A stretch of DNA of 64,000 nt. Origin: Lysobacter sp. Root916 (GTDB taxonomy: Bacteria; Pseudomonadota; Gammaproteobacteria; Xanthomonadales; Xanthomonadaceae). Positions 8,553 to 19,478 of the stretch are shown here, in pieces (within the stretch, counting starts at the first letter, position 1; each line of letters opens with the position of its first letter). Under the pieces are notes generated by a model. The model worked only from the letters and a program-made list of their open reading frames with translations. It had not been told where the DNA came from and ran no database searches. The stretch lies in contig NZ_LMJF01000011.1 in NCBI RefSeq assembly GCF_001429785.1, positions 306,385 through 370,384 of the forward strand, in the 5' to 3' direction. Made by a program: the position numbers and the translations under genes.

Positions 8553-9068
8553 ATGACAAAGTTCACCGTAGCCTTCGCGCTGGCGGCATTCCTGCCAGGA
8601 ACCGGTGTCGCCTGCAGTTTGGTCACGTCGCCACCCTTTAAGATCGAAAGCGCGGGGCGGGTGACCGCTGCGCCGCCGACGCTGGAGGTCCGCAAAGTCA
8701 ACCTCGTTCCATCGGTGGGCGACGTCGGCGACAGCTGTAATGGCGTTGGCTTCATTTCGGTTGAGGTGGCGCTCGCTGGCGGGTCGGCTCGCAAGCTCAA
8801 GCACTATGGATTCTTGGTGCGGCCCATCTCCGGCGTGAACGGCAAGAACCTCTTCCCCGACTACCCGTTAGCATTGGCGCCCAGGATTCTCAGCAAAGCT
8901 CCCGTCATCAGTTGGGCATGGACCGGAATCACGCCGGACTCAGACGGCCATGTGCGCTGGAAGTTCGAGGTGGTGCCGGTATCGAGCACGGGAGTCTTCG
9001 GAGCGCCGGTCACTGTATGCGCGGCTTCTGACGATTCATGCGACCAACCTACGGGAGGCAGGCCATGA
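8553..9068 (+). CDS. Secreted protein of unknown function
   Basis: The product is 171 residues with a signal peptide (MTKFTVAFALAAFLPGTGVA) ending before CSLV, which could be either a lipobox-like or an ordinary cleavage site. The mature part is beta-rich, with alternating hydrophobic strands (VRKVNLVPSVGDV, GFISVEVALAGG, VRWKFEVVPVSS) and late cysteines (TVCAASDDSCDQ), suggesting an immunoglobulin-like or jelly-roll fold. No family is recognised. Its last four bases overlap the start of the DinB gene, so the two are likely translated together. Confidence 0.65.
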   Translation: MTKFTVAFALAAFLPGTGVACSLVTSPPFKIESAGRVTAAPPTLEVRKVNLVPSVGDVGDSCNGVGFISVEVALAGGSARKLKHYGFLVRPISGVNGKNLFPDYPLALAPRILSKAPVISWAWTGITPDSDGHVRWKFEVVPVSSTGVFGAPVTVCAASDDSCDQPTGGRP

Positions 9069-9565
9069 CCGTCGCCACCATCCAATCGCTGTTCGGCTAC
9101 AAGGCCTGGGCCAACGCCGAGCTGTTCGCGCTGCTGGAGTCCGTGCCCGCCGAGCACGCCGGTCCGCTGCACTCCTGCATCCGCATGCTCAACCACGTCT
9201 ACGTCGCCGACCGCATCTTCCGCGCGCACCTGAGCGGCGAGCCGCGGCCGTTCGATGCGACGAATACGCAGGACACGCCTGGCCTGCAGCAGCTGCGGGC
9301 CGACGTGAGGGCCACGGATGCCTGGTATCTGGACTACGTCTCCACGCTCGCCGAACCGGTCCTGGCCGAAGTCCTGGATTTCCGGTTCACCGACGGCGAC
9401 CGCGGCCGCATGTCCCGCGAGGAGATGCTGCTGCACATCGTCACGCATGGCGGCTATCACCGCGGCAATGTCGGCGAGATGCTCAAGTCCATCTCGATCG
9501 ATGCGCCGCGCGATCTGTACACCAAGTTCCTACACCAAAGCGAGCCGTCCAGGCGAGGTGCCTGA
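9065..9565 (+). CDS. DinB-family putative metal-dependent protein
   Basis: The product is 166 residues and has the DinB/YfiT four-helix-bundle signature: FGYKAWANAELFALLESV at the start, HVYVADRIFRAHLSG for the first metal-binding histidine, and HIVTHGGYHRGNVGEML (HxxxHxxxH-like) for the remaining ligands. Members are typically divalent-metal proteins, some of them thiol transferases; the substrate here is unknown. ATG 9065 is preferred to 9038 because it has GGGAGGC directly upstream and gives the usual family N-terminus. It overlaps the preceding secreted-protein gene by 4 bases. Confidence 0.88.
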   Translation: MTVATIQSLFGYKAWANAELFALLESVPAEHAGPLHSCIRMLNHVYVADRIFRAHLSGEPRPFDATNTQDTPGLQQLRADVRATDAWYLDYVSTLAEPVLAEVLDFRFTDGDRGRMSREEMLLHIVTHGGYHRGNVGEMLKSISIDAPRDLYTKFLHQSEPSRRGA

Positions 9566-9580
9566 GCGTATGCGCCGCGC

Positions 9581-9934
9581 TCAGGCCGGGCCGAACGCCG
9601 CCAGGAACAGCAGGGCGAGTGCGGTAACGGCGGCGGTCGCATGGCCGACGACCAGCCACGCCGGAAGCAGGCGCTGGCGCCATTTGTAGGCCAGGCTCAT
9701 GACCGCACCGCCGGCGGCGGCCAGCAGGAACAGCGCCAGCGCCAACACCGCCGAGGACGGCACAGTCAGCGTGCAAACGGCATAAGCCAGCAGCGTCAAA
9801 CCCGACGCGGCCAGCAAGCCGTGCAGCATGGCCAGCCAGGCGGGTGGATTGCGCTTGCGCGAGAAGCGGATGATCGCCATGAGCAGACCGCCCAACGCGG
9901 TGATCGCCAACAGGATGGTCGCGGTCTGCAGCAT
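9581..9934 (-). CDS. Small integral membrane protein
   Basis: The product is 117 residues, almost all of it hydrophobic. Four membrane segments can be drawn, at about residues 3-22 (ATILLAITALGGLLMAII), 33-56, 60-82 (SSAVLALALFLLAAAGGAVM) and 92-114, with short basic loops (RFSRKRN, YKWRQR) consistent with the positive-inside rule. GAGG precedes ATG 9934. No named family is recognised. It lies 66 bases upstream, in transcription order, of nothing related; the next minus-strand gene starts farther right. Confidence 0.65.
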   Translation of the reverse strand: MLQTATILLAITALGGLLMAIIRFSRKRNPPAWLAMLHGLLAASGLTLLAYAVCTLTVPSSAVLALALFLLAAAGGAVMSLAYKWRQRLLPAWLVVGHATAAVTALALLFLAAFGPA

Positions 9935-9999
9935 GGTCGTAATCCTCGGTTCGATGGGCAGACCAGCCGCGCTCGGCTGGGCGGTACTGAGATCAGGCG

Positions 10000-11328
10000 C
10001 TAGCGCGCCGGCGTCACGCGCCAGACGACATTGCCGACATCGTCGGCTACCAGCACCGCGCCGCGGCCGTCGATCGCCACGCCCACCGGCCGCCCGCGCG
10101 CCTGCCCACGCTCGTCCAGGAAGCCGGTGAGCACGTCTTCGATCGGGCCGGTGGGCCGTCCGTTCGCGAACGGCACGAAAACGAGCTTGTAGCCGCTAGG
10201 CGGCTTGCGGTTCCACGAACCGTGCAGGCCGATGAAGGCGCCGTTGGCGTAGCGCGCAGGAAGCAGCTTGCCCTCATAGAACGCCAGCCCCAGGGCGGCG
10301 ACGTGAGCGCCCAGCGCGTAGTCGGGTGCGATCGCCTTGGCCACCATCGCGGGGTCCTGCGGTTGCACGCGCGTATCGACATGCGCGCCGTAGTAGCTGT
10401 ACGGCCATCCGTAGAACGCGCCGTCGCGCACCGAGGTGAGGTAGTCGGGCACCAGGTCGCTGCCAAGCTCGTCGCGCTCGTTCGCCACCGTCCACAGGGC
10501 GCCGCTTTGCGGTTGCCAGGCCAGACCCACCGGGTTACGCAGGCCGCTGGCATAAACGCGGCCCTGGCCGGTCTTGACGTCGATCTCATGGATCGCGGCG
10601 CGGCCGGCTTCGATGTCCATGCCGTTCTCGCCGATATTGCTGTTCGAACCGACGCCCACGTACAGCTGGCCGCCGTCGCGACTGGCCAGCAGGCTCTTGG
10701 TCCAATGATGATTGCGCGGCGCGCCGGGGAGGTCCGCCAACTTCGTCGGCACGGCGTCGATGCGCAGATCGCCAAGACGGTACGGCACGTGCACGATCGC
10801 GTCGGCGTTGGCGACGTAGAACTCGTCGCCGATCAGCGCCATGCCGAACGGCGACATCAGGTTCTGCAGAAAGACCGTGCGGACTTCCGCCACGCCATCG
10901 CCGTCGGCATCGCGCAGCAGGGTGATGCGGTTGGCGCTGGGCGCCGCGGCGCCGGCCTTTGCGAAAGCCGATTTCATGAACATGCCGCGGATCGGATTCG
11001 ACGCGGGGTCCGGCGTCGGCGGACGATTGCTCTCCGCGACCAGCACGTCGCCGTTGGGCAGCACATACAGCCAACGTGGATGCTCCAATCCGGCCGCGAA
11101 CGCGTTCACCGCCAGTCCCGCCGCCGGCGTCGGCTTCGCGCCCGTCGGCCAGCCGACGGCCTTGGCCACTTTAACGGTGGGGATCAGCGTAGAGGCGGGC
11201 TCAGGCAGCGTCGGATTCGGCCCGGTATCGGCCTTGGCGGCAAGGCGGGCGGAGCCGCCGCAACCGACGACGACCGACAGCGTCAGCGCATACGCGGTCG
11301 CGCGTGCGAGCGGGGTGATGCGGAGCAT
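10000..11328 (-). CDS. PQQ-type beta-propeller lipoprotein (sorbosone dehydrogenase-like)
   Basis: The 442-residue product has a lipoprotein signal with the lipobox VVGC (C23), so it is predicted to be anchored at a membrane surface. The mature protein follows the six-bladed propeller of soluble glucose/L-sorbosone dehydrogenase-like enzymes: [58 protein letters not shown]-like blades, and the C-terminal [19 protein letters not shown] strand. Such proteins may oxidise sugars with PQQ, but cofactor use cannot be confirmed here. AGGAGGCCGCC lies just upstream of ATG 11328. It is monocistronic. Confidence 0.85.
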   Translation of the reverse strand: MLRITPLARATAYALTLSVVVGCGGSARLAAKADTGPNPTLPEPASTLIPTVKVAKAVGWPTGAKPTPAAGLAVNAFAAGLEHPRWLYVLPNGDVLVAESNRPPTPDPASNPIRGMFMKSAFAKAGAAAPSANRITLLRDADGDGVAEVRTVFLQNLMSPFGMALIGDEFYVANADAIVHVPYRLGDLRIDAVPTKLADLPGAPRNHHWTKSLLASRDGGQLYVGVGSNSNIGENGMDIEAGRAAIHEIDVKTGQGRVYASGLRNPVGLAWQPQSGALWTVANERDELGSDLVPDYLTSVRDGAFYGWPYSYYGAHVDTRVQPQDPAMVAKAIAPDYALGAHVAALGLAFYEGKLLPARYANGAFIGLHGSWNRKPPSGYKLVFVPFANGRPTGPIEDVLTGFLDERGQARGRPVGVAIDGRGAVLVADDVGNVVWRVTPAR

Positions 11329-11555
11329 GGCGGCCTCCTGATGGGGCAGCGCAGCCGAAACGCAATCTGCCTACGCGCTTCAGTGTCCGCTGCGCGCCAT
11401 GAAGTCGATGTGACTTCGTATTCGCCGGGTGAAGGCGTGGCTACCGCAAAACGTTAACTCATGAAAACCTGCCTTTCACCGGAGATTTCCCGCAGAGAAC
11501 TAATCTGCCCCTAGTTGTCGAACCAAGGCCAACGCGGCAAAGGAGAGGACGGCGC

Positions 11556-12428
11556 ATGTACGTGATCATGGGCGGTACGGGGCATGTGGGGTCGGCCACC
11601 GCTGAGGCGCTGCTCGCGCGCGCAGAGGCGGTCGCTATCGTTACCCGCTCCGCCGAGCGCGCCAGCGAGTGGCGTGCGAAGGGCGCGGATATCGTCGAGG
11701 CGGATGTGGAGGACGCGGCGTCGCTGCATGCGGCCTTGCGGCGCGGACACCGTGCTCTCCTGCTCAATCCGCCCGCCGATACCAGCACGGATACCGACGC
11801 GGTCGAAAGGCGCACCGTCGCCAAGATTCTGGCCGCGCTCGAAGGCTCGGGTCTGGAGAAGGTGGTCGCGGAATCGACCGGGGGCGCGCAGCCAGGCGAT
11901 CGCATCGGCGATCTCAACGTGTTGTGGGAGCTGGAGGAAGGCCTGCGCGGACAAACCATCCCGGCGGCCATAAACCGGGCGGCCTACTACATGAGCAACT
12001 GGGACGGGCAACTCGATGCCGTCCGCGCCACGGGCAAGCTGCAAACCTTGTTTCCCGCCGATCTGGCGCTTCCCATGGTCGCGCCGCGCGATCTGGGTTG
12101 GGCGGCCGCTACCAGGCTGTTGTCGTCGCTGGACGACACGGGCGTGCGCTATGTAGAGGGTCCGCGTCTGTACTCGTCCAACGACGTCGCGCACGCGTTC
12201 TCGCAAGCCCTGGGGCGACCGGTGGAGGTGGTGGTCACACCGCGCGAAGCATGGAAGCAGGCCTTCCTCGGGCTGGGATTCTCCGATGCCGCGGCCGACT
12301 CCTACGCGCGGATGACCGCGGCCGCCGTCGATAGCGGCTTCGATGTGTCGGACGACCCACTGCGAGGCAAGACCACGCTCAAGACCTATGTTCGGGATCT
12401 GGTAGAAAAGTCGCAGGATGAGGGATAG
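11556..12428 (+). CDS. NmrA-like NAD(P)-binding protein
   Basis: The 290-residue product is a Rossmann-fold protein of the atypical short-chain dehydrogenase/NmrA type. It starts MYVIMGGTGHVGSAT, giving the GxxGxxG dinucleotide loop at about residues 6-12, followed by TRSAER (NADP-type arginine after strand 2) and EADVEDAASL. The usual catalytic YxxxK is not evident, so it may be a redox sensor or an enzyme of the quinone oxidoreductase type. AAAGGAGAGGACGGCGC precedes the ATG. It is a single gene between the propeller lipoprotein and the subtilase. Confidence 0.85.
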   Translation: MYVIMGGTGHVGSATAEALLARAEAVAIVTRSAERASEWRAKGADIVEADVEDAASLHAALRRGHRALLLNPPADTSTDTDAVERRTVAKILAALEGSGLEKVVAESTGGAQPGDRIGDLNVLWELEEGLRGQTIPAAINRAAYYMSNWDGQLDAVRATGKLQTLFPADLALPMVAPRDLGWAAATRLLSSLDDTGVRYVEGPRLYSSNDVAHAFSQALGRPVEVVVTPREAWKQAFLGLGFSDAAADSYARMTAAAVDSGFDVSDDPLRGKTTLKTYVRDLVEKSQDEG

Positions 12429-12906
12429 GGCGATGACGGGCCCGCCGTGTTCGCGTTCGTTCGACGCGAACTCGGGCACCGTCTCGGCTATTCCGGCGCG
12501 CAGCCTACGCTGTGCCGCATGGCCGGCGACGGTGAGACAAGAATGTCCTAGTCGCGCAAAGCCGAACGAATTCATGTGGCAACCGTTTTCCGTGCGCTCC
12601 ACGCACGCGTAACGCCGCGATGACCTGTCGCTGCGGGCTTACGCGTTGAATACGTTACACAGGGACCGTGCATCAGCCATGGAGGCTAGCGCAACGTAAC
12701 CGCGCCTATCGTAGTGCCATCGTCGTTCGCCGACGGTGTCGTCCGCAGTACGCATCGGGTCGTCAGACCGAACCCCCGCTATGCATCCGAGACCGGCTTC
12801 AAGCCCGGATGGGCGAAGCCATGCCGTCCCGCTGCCGAATCGTCGTGTACCGACGATGGACGCCTGTCACCAGGCAAACCCGAACCATCATGGAGAGTAC
12901 GAGATC
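12429..12906. other. Intergenic region upstream of the subtilase
   Basis: About 480 bases with no gene I can support. The subtilase frame is open back to 12736, but that upstream part lacks protein-like character, and the ribosome-binding site (GGAGAG) and signal-peptide start point to ATG 12907. The region must contain the promoter and a long untranslated leader or regulatory segment. No clear palindrome or terminator was seen. Confidence 0.4.
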
Positions 12907-15246
<2,340 letters not shown>

Positions 15247-15309
15247 GCAGGGATGAAACCAGCCGGTCGCCATGGGGCGCCGGATGAAACAGCGCCGCGA
15301 ACGCGGACG

Positions 15310-15347
15310 CGCCCGGGCATCGCCGACAGGTCGGTGGTGTCCGGGCG
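15310..15347 (+). terminator. Rho-independent terminator after the subtilase gene
   Basis: A long G+C-rich hairpin: outer arms CGCCCGGGCA and TGTCCGGGCG pair with one mismatch, a symmetric 3x3 internal loop follows, and an inner CCGA/TCGG stem closes on CAGG. A short TTT tract follows directly. It lies 64 bases past the subtilase stop and is well placed to end that transcript. Confidence 0.65.
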
Positions 15348-15431
15348 TTTGCGCTGAAGGGGCGGCTGCAGGCCCTATGTCGGAAGACCCGATTGACGGC
15401 ATCCTGGGCCAAACCCAGAATTCGCGCGACT

Positions 15432-15443
15432 CCCCACGTGGGG
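15432..15443. promoter_or_regulatory. Perfect 12-bp palindrome upstream of a membrane-protein gene
   Basis: CCCCACGTGGGG is a perfect palindrome ending 16 bases before the start codon at 15460. It could be an operator or simply a chance G+C-rich dyad. No regulator can be assigned. Confidence 0.25.
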
Positions 15444-15459
15444 CAGAGTCAGGTACCCA

Positions 15460-15897
15460 ATGGAGTTCGACTCTTTAGGCCCCGTTTCAAGCGGCCTCAT
15501 CGGCGGCGCGATTGCCGTCTGGCTGACCTCGCGCTGGGCGCGCACGCTGCCAAGAACCTACAACGCCAAATCCCGGGATGCCCTGCTCAGGCAGCATCGC
15601 CTGTCGACCTGGGTGGCCAATGCGCTGTTCATCGCAGGGATCTTTTTTGGCGTGGCGCTGTACCCGCTCGGCGGCTATGAAGATTCCGATCCCGTCCCGG
15701 TGCTGTGGGGATTCGGCTTGGCGAGCGTGCTGCCGTTGTTGGCCTTGGGTCTGATCCCCCTCGTCACCGGCCGCAATGTCAAGGAAGCCTACGTCGCATT
15801 CGCCTGGGCTCAGGACACTCCGCTATGGCTGACGTACAGCGTGCTGGGCGGGGGTGTCGTGGCATTCGCGTTCGCGCTGGCGAGCCTTCGCGCCTGA
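15460..15897 (+). CDS. Small membrane protein, unknown function
   Basis: The 145-residue product has about four hydrophobic segments: 8-25 (VSSGLIGGAIAVWLTSRW), 48-70 (LSTWVANALFIAGIFFGVAL), 82-104 (VLWGFGLASVLPLLALGLI) and 122-143 (LWLTYSVLGGGVVAFAFAL), with a basic loop between the first two (RTLPRTYNAKSRDALLRQHR). No family is recognised. Start ATG 15460 has a weak AGG upstream. It stands between the subtilase terminator and an orphan cytoplasmic protein, with no operon partner. Confidence 0.6.
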   Translation: MEFDSLGPVSSGLIGGAIAVWLTSRWARTLPRTYNAKSRDALLRQHRLSTWVANALFIAGIFFGVALYPLGGYEDSDPVPVLWGFGLASVLPLLALGLIPLVTGRNVKEAYVAFAWAQDTPLWLTYSVLGGGVVAFAFALASLRA

Positions 15898-16121
15898 CCG
15901 GCCGTTCAAGCCGAAGTCGCTGCGCGGCGAAGCAGGCGCTGGGGCACCGGGGCGACCGAAATCCCCGCTGAAATCGCATCCCCGCCCACCGCCTGACCCG
16001 GCCCCGAAACCGGGCGTATGATGGCCTGGCCCACTGCGAACGGACCCGGGGGCAAGCGGAGTCCGCCGGCAGGCGCAGTACGCATGAAACGCCGATCCAC
16101 CCCCTTCAGGGAGGAAGTGGA

Positions 16122-16589
16122 ATGCTCAAGCGATTCGTGGACTTCTTTCGCGATCCGCCGCCGGCGCAAGCGCCCGCGCCCGGCGCACCGCAGCCGCGGC
16201 AAGCCAGCGCCTTGGCCGACAACGATTACAGCCGGGAGAGGCTGCCCGCGTGCGGCGGCCCCCGGCGCACCAGCCACGGTCCTCTAGCCGAAACCCTGCG
16301 CTACCGGCGCGGTTTCGAGAACGCGCTCATGCTGGGCCTCGACCTGCCTGTCCTGCCTCACCCGGGCAAGCCTGTGGACGCCGACCGCATTGCCCTGCGG
16401 ACCAGTGCCTTGGGCGCCTTCGTCAACACGGCCATGCTGTACCCCATCACCCTGGGCGAGGAAGGCGCGCAAGCCGGTCGTGACCCGGGATCGATGATGG
16501 TCACTCAGCAGGAACAGGCCGGGCTTAATCCGATGGGGACGCAGACGACGCCGTCGTTACTGACGCCCACCAGGAAGGGGCACCAGTAG
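16122..16589 (+). CDS. Protein of unknown function
   Basis: The product is 155 residues and starts with an amphipathic MLKRFVDFFRD helix followed by a Pro/Ala-rich linker. The middle (ETLRYRRGFENALMLGLDLPVLPH, then ADRIALRTSALGAFVNTAMLYPITLGEEGAQ) looks globular and alpha-helical, and the tail is Gln/Thr-rich. There is no signal peptide or known motif. A strong GGGAGGAAG ribosome-binding site precedes ATG 16122, which supports that the gene is real. It sits about 100 bases before the second copy of the small secreted protein. Confidence 0.6.
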   Translation: MLKRFVDFFRDPPPAQAPAPGAPQPRQASALADNDYSRERLPACGGPRRTSHGPLAETLRYRRGFENALMLGLDLPVLPHPGKPVDADRIALRTSALGAFVNTAMLYPITLGEEGAQAGRDPGSMMVTQQEQAGLNPMGTQTTPSLLTPTRKGHQ

Positions 16590-16694
16590 GCGAAGGGTGG
16601 AAGACAGAGCAGCGCTTTGCGGAAAGGAGCGGAGCCTGTTTTGGAAAATGGTGGATGTTCCGGATTTGTGGCCTTAGCGCCAAAGGAGCGATCG

Positions 16695-17033
16695 ATGCGA
16701 TGTCTTACCCTCGGTGCTGCACTGCTGATGTGCTCGGCCGCAACGTACGCGTACGAGTGGCCGCTAGGCATCCCCACTGACGCCAAGGCCCAGAACTACA
16801 TCCTGGAAATCGGTGGCAAGTGGCCCGGCCGCACCCTCATCACCCGCCGCACGGCGGCCGGCAGCACGAACTACTCCAAGCGCTTCTACGACTGCCTCAA
16901 CCACACCGTGAAGTTCCTCGGCACCGGCGGAACGCTGTCCAAAATGGCCTTGTCGAAGCCCGAGGCGGACATGGTACCGGTGGCTCCGCAGTCGGTGGCG
17001 GATTATGTGGGGCGGGAGGCGTGCAAGCGATGA
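16695..17033 (+). CDS. Small secreted protein, copy 2 of a paralogous pair
   Basis: The 112-residue product is the paralogue of the gene at 8118. It shares the mature start AYEWPLGIP, the EIGGKWPGRT and TNYSKRFYDCLN blocks and the C-terminal SVADYVGREACKR. Differences cluster in the signal peptide and in two loops (after RTAAG and around GTGGTLSKM). ATG 16695 follows AAAGGAG; an upstream in-frame start at 16617 would place an unrelated 26-residue leader before the signal peptide and is rejected. Role unknown; the two cysteines of the mature part are kept in both copies. Confidence 0.8.
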   Translation: MRCLTLGAALLMCSAATYAYEWPLGIPTDAKAQNYILEIGGKWPGRTLITRRTAAGSTNYSKRFYDCLNHTVKFLGTGGTLSKMALSKPEADMVPVAPQSVADYVGREACKR

Positions 17034-17183
17034 TCCAATGGCGGCTGCGATTAGCCGGAAGTGTTACTGTTCGAGCGATATCTAAGGTGGGTGTGGGAAA
17101 CAGATTCGCTAAGCTTTGCGGGCAAATGTCTTCTGTTCTTTTCCTGCGCATCTGTGCTAATCGTTTGAAGTGGCGCCATTACA

Positions 17184-18884
17184 ATGGAGAACGGGAATTA
17201 TATGGTCCAAAGGCGAAATAGTTCCGAAGCCGAAAGTCGACTTGTAAGTGTGACTTGGGCGCAGTTGGCCGGCGATGCCACTTCGTCTGTTTCGGCTGCA
17301 CGTCAACGAATACTGGCGTGGGTTGCAGAAAGGACCAGCGAGATATTGCCCTCCGTCGCCTACGACGGTCGATCTTTTTCCCTCGCTCTGGGTAATGGAG
17401 CAGCGGTGTCCGGGCAGGGCATCTGGGCGTTGCGGTTTGATACCGCCGATGAAAAACTGAAAGAAGACGGCATTGAGCGTAGGTGGCGGACTGAAGTCGT
17501 TTTAGCTCGAATCGCTAGAGAGCCAATGGCTCATTTGTCCCTGCGTCTGTCTGTTGTTACAACCACTCCAGGCGTCCCATTTGGTAGGACCGCGCCCAAA
17601 TTGCTGCGCACATTGGCTAGTGAGCAGGGTTTGGTTTTTGATGGTGTTACCGATCTAGAAAATTACGGTGCCGACTTGGAATTGTTGGTTCAGCTTCTCG
17701 AGCAACCCGAGCGGCGGCCAGTCATTCTTGTGGCAGAAGACGATGCTGGTCGCGTCACTGTGAATGTAGATCGGCTGAAGAACGGAGCGATTGGGTTTGC
17801 GCATGTTGTGAGAGTTCCATCAGTGACAGCGCGAGCCTTTATCCGAGAGGTTGGGGGAAGGTGGGCTGTGTTTCCTGGTGGAATTCGAATTTATTATCCG
17901 GGTGTTGATTTCTCCGAGTCTCAATTTCGTGCGCACCCGTTCTGGTCATTGGCGTCAATGCCGCGCGAGTCCTCGGATATACGAAGATTCGAGCAGCGAC
18001 TAATTTACCGGCTTCTGGCGATGTCGGTAAATCGTACAGATATCGATGATCTCGCTCCTAGCTTCGGCGCAGTTGATGCGATGCTCCGCGAAGCGCAATT
18101 GCTGGCCGCAGCTCGCGCTTCCGAGGAGGCCCAAGCGAAAGCGGAGGCTGCGAGCACGATGCAGGAGAAGTGGGCGGCTCAGCAGGAGCAACTAGATACT
18201 CTGCACGTGGAAGTTTCCAGCCTTAAGGGGGAGTTGCAGGCTGTAAAAGAACGCTCTAGGGAGGTTGTTCAAGATCGTGACATGGCTTATGACGCCAATG
18301 AGGAGTACACCGCTGAAATTGAGCGCTTGCAAGGACAGCTCTATGGGCTAGGCGCGAAAGTGCGAGCTCTGGAAGGCAAGCTATTGGAGCGAGGCGACGC
18401 CACTGTTCAAGCGGTTCCCATCCCCAGCTCTTTCAACGAGCTCGCAGGTTGGGCGGAAACCTACTACCCAGACCGCTTGGTGGTTTTGCCCAAAGCAGCT
18501 CGTGCTGCAAAGAAATCGGTTTATGACGATGTTGCTCACATCTACCAGTGTTTGATGCTGCTGGCCGACGAGTACGTCGACTATAGGCGTGGCGAGCCTG
18601 GCGCTCAGATGAAGTATCAGGATGCCTGTTCCCATCTTCGAGTAGAAGTTACACCCGTTGGAGCTGCGCTGGATAATAGAAAATATAGAGATCAGTTTCG
18701 AACGCCTTATAAGTCTGGCTATTCAGAAATTGATCTGCATTTGTCCCCTGCGCCCGGCACTTCGGAGCGGGGCAGTTATGATCCGAAACGAACGTACCGG
18801 ATCTATTTTTTCTGGGATGAAGAGAATGAGTTCGTCGTGGTGGGCAGTCTGCCTGCGCACCTCACCACCAGTCTGACGAACTAA
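17184..18884 (+). CDS. Low-GC unknown coiled-coil protein, candidate defence or toxin gene
   Basis: The product is 566 residues, and the gene is visibly poorer in G+C than its neighbours, with A/T-ending codons throughout, so it was probably acquired by transfer. Three parts can be seen. The N-terminal globular region (1-290) includes RAFIREVGGRWAVFPGGIRI and YYPGVDFSESQF. A long coiled coil spans about 305-400 (ASEEAQAKAEAASTMQEKWA and on). The C-terminal domain (about 415-566) ends in KRTYRIYFFWDEENEFVVVG, a strand pattern loosely reminiscent of RelE/ParE-type toxins. I do not recognise the family. An alternative ATG at 17202 has GGAG upstream. Confidence 0.7.
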   Translation: MENGNYMVQRRNSSEAESRLVSVTWAQLAGDATSSVSAARQRILAWVAERTSEILPSVAYDGRSFSLALGNGAAVSGQGIWALRFDTADEKLKEDGIERRWRTEVVLARIAREPMAHLSLRLSVVTTTPGVPFGRTAPKLLRTLASEQGLVFDGVTDLENYGADLELLVQLLEQPERRPVILVAEDDAGRVTVNVDRLKNGAIGFAHVVRVPSVTARAFIREVGGRWAVFPGGIRIYYPGVDFSESQFRAHPFWSLASMPRESSDIRRFEQRLIYRLLAMSVNRTDIDDLAPSFGAVDAMLREAQLLAAARASEEAQAKAEAASTMQEKWAAQQEQLDTLHVEVSSLKGELQAVKERSREVVQDRDMAYDANEEYTAEIERLQGQLYGLGAKVRALEGKLLERGDATVQAVPIPSSFNELAGWAETYYPDRLVVLPKAARAAKKSVYDDVAHIYQCLMLLADEYVDYRRGEPGAQMKYQDACSHLRVEVTPVGAALDNRKYRDQFRTPYKSGYSEIDLHLSPAPGTSERGSYDPKRTYRIYFFWDEENEFVVVGSLPAHLTTSLTN

Positions 18885-18935
18885 ATGATCATATGGTTGA
18901 GGCGAGCAGTTATGGAGTACTGCGAAAGCCATGCC

Positions 18936-18953
18936 TAACCCCAAAATGGGTTA
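18936..18953. promoter_or_regulatory. Operator copy 1 upstream of the XRE gene
   Basis: TAACCCCAAAATGGGTTA has perfect 6-bp inverted arms (TAACCC/GGGTTA). It contains the 11-mer CCCAAAATGGG that recurs twice downstream of the XRE gene. A larger GCCTAA/TTAGGC dyad (18933-18938 and 18968-18973) brackets it, right before the XRE start codon. I infer an autoregulatory site for the XRE protein. Confidence 0.6.
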
Positions 18954-18980
18954 TTTCGAGTTGGGCATTAGGCTTTGTAT

Positions 18981-19223
18981 ATGCCTGCTGCCTTGCACAA
19001 GCCCGAGTACGTACGTTTGCGCCAATTGCTGGTCGAAGCGCGTGAGCGGGCCGGCCTAACTCAGGTGCAGGTGGCGCAGAAGCTGCAAAAGGCCCAGTCG
19101 TTCGTCTCGAAGTACGAACTGGGCGAGCGACGCCTGGACGTGATCGACTTCATGCACGTCTGCGCGAGCCTGGGTGTCGACCCGGCCGATCTGCTGCGGC
19201 AGATCGCTAAGTCCCGTAAGTAG
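18981..19223 (+). CDS. XRE-family helix-turn-helix regulator
   Basis: The product is 80 residues, essentially one HTH_3 domain: LRQLLVEARERAGLTQVQVA for helices 1-2, KLQKAQSFVSKYELGERRLD for the recognition helix and loop, and VIDFMHVCASLGVDPADLL for helices 4-5. It lacks any effector domain, so it is either a simple repressor or an antitoxin-like regulator. ATG 18981 is used; a TTG six bases earlier is also possible. Operator-like repeats lie before and after it. G+C content is closer to the genome average than in the 566-residue gene upstream. Confidence 0.85.
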   Translation: MPAALHKPEYVRLRQLLVEARERAGLTQVQVAQKLQKAQSFVSKYELGERRLDVIDFMHVCASLGVDPADLLRQIAKSRK

Positions 19224-19295
19224 TCTCCTAGCTCCGTCCTCCTCCATTGAGCTGACTGCCCTAACTTGAGGGGCCAATCAGGTGCCGATTGGCTT

Positions 19296-19336
19296 ACCCC
19301 AAAATGGGTTGAAATTATCCCAAAATGGGCTATAAG
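19296..19336 (+). promoter_or_regulatory. Promoter carrying operator copies 2 and 3
   Basis: A sigma70-type promoter is readable: -35 TTGAAA (19309-19314), a 16-base spacer and -10 TATAAG (19331-19336). Operator core CCCAAAATGGG occurs immediately upstream of the -35 box (19298-19308) and again inside the spacer (19319-19329). Their centres are 21 bp apart, two helical turns, so two dimers could bind the same face of DNA. Occupancy would block RNA polymerase. The nearest downstream gene starts at 19479. Confidence 0.6.
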
Positions 19337-19478
19337 GATGTTGTGCGGTTGGCCAGCTGAGCAATCGCATGGAAGCCTTCGCTTTCCCAGTTGCTCCGGC
19401 TTTGGGCGGCGACGGCACGGTCGGCAACAGCGCCTGCAAGTTGCGGCGCCAGATCCTTGAACTCAGAGGGAACCGGGT

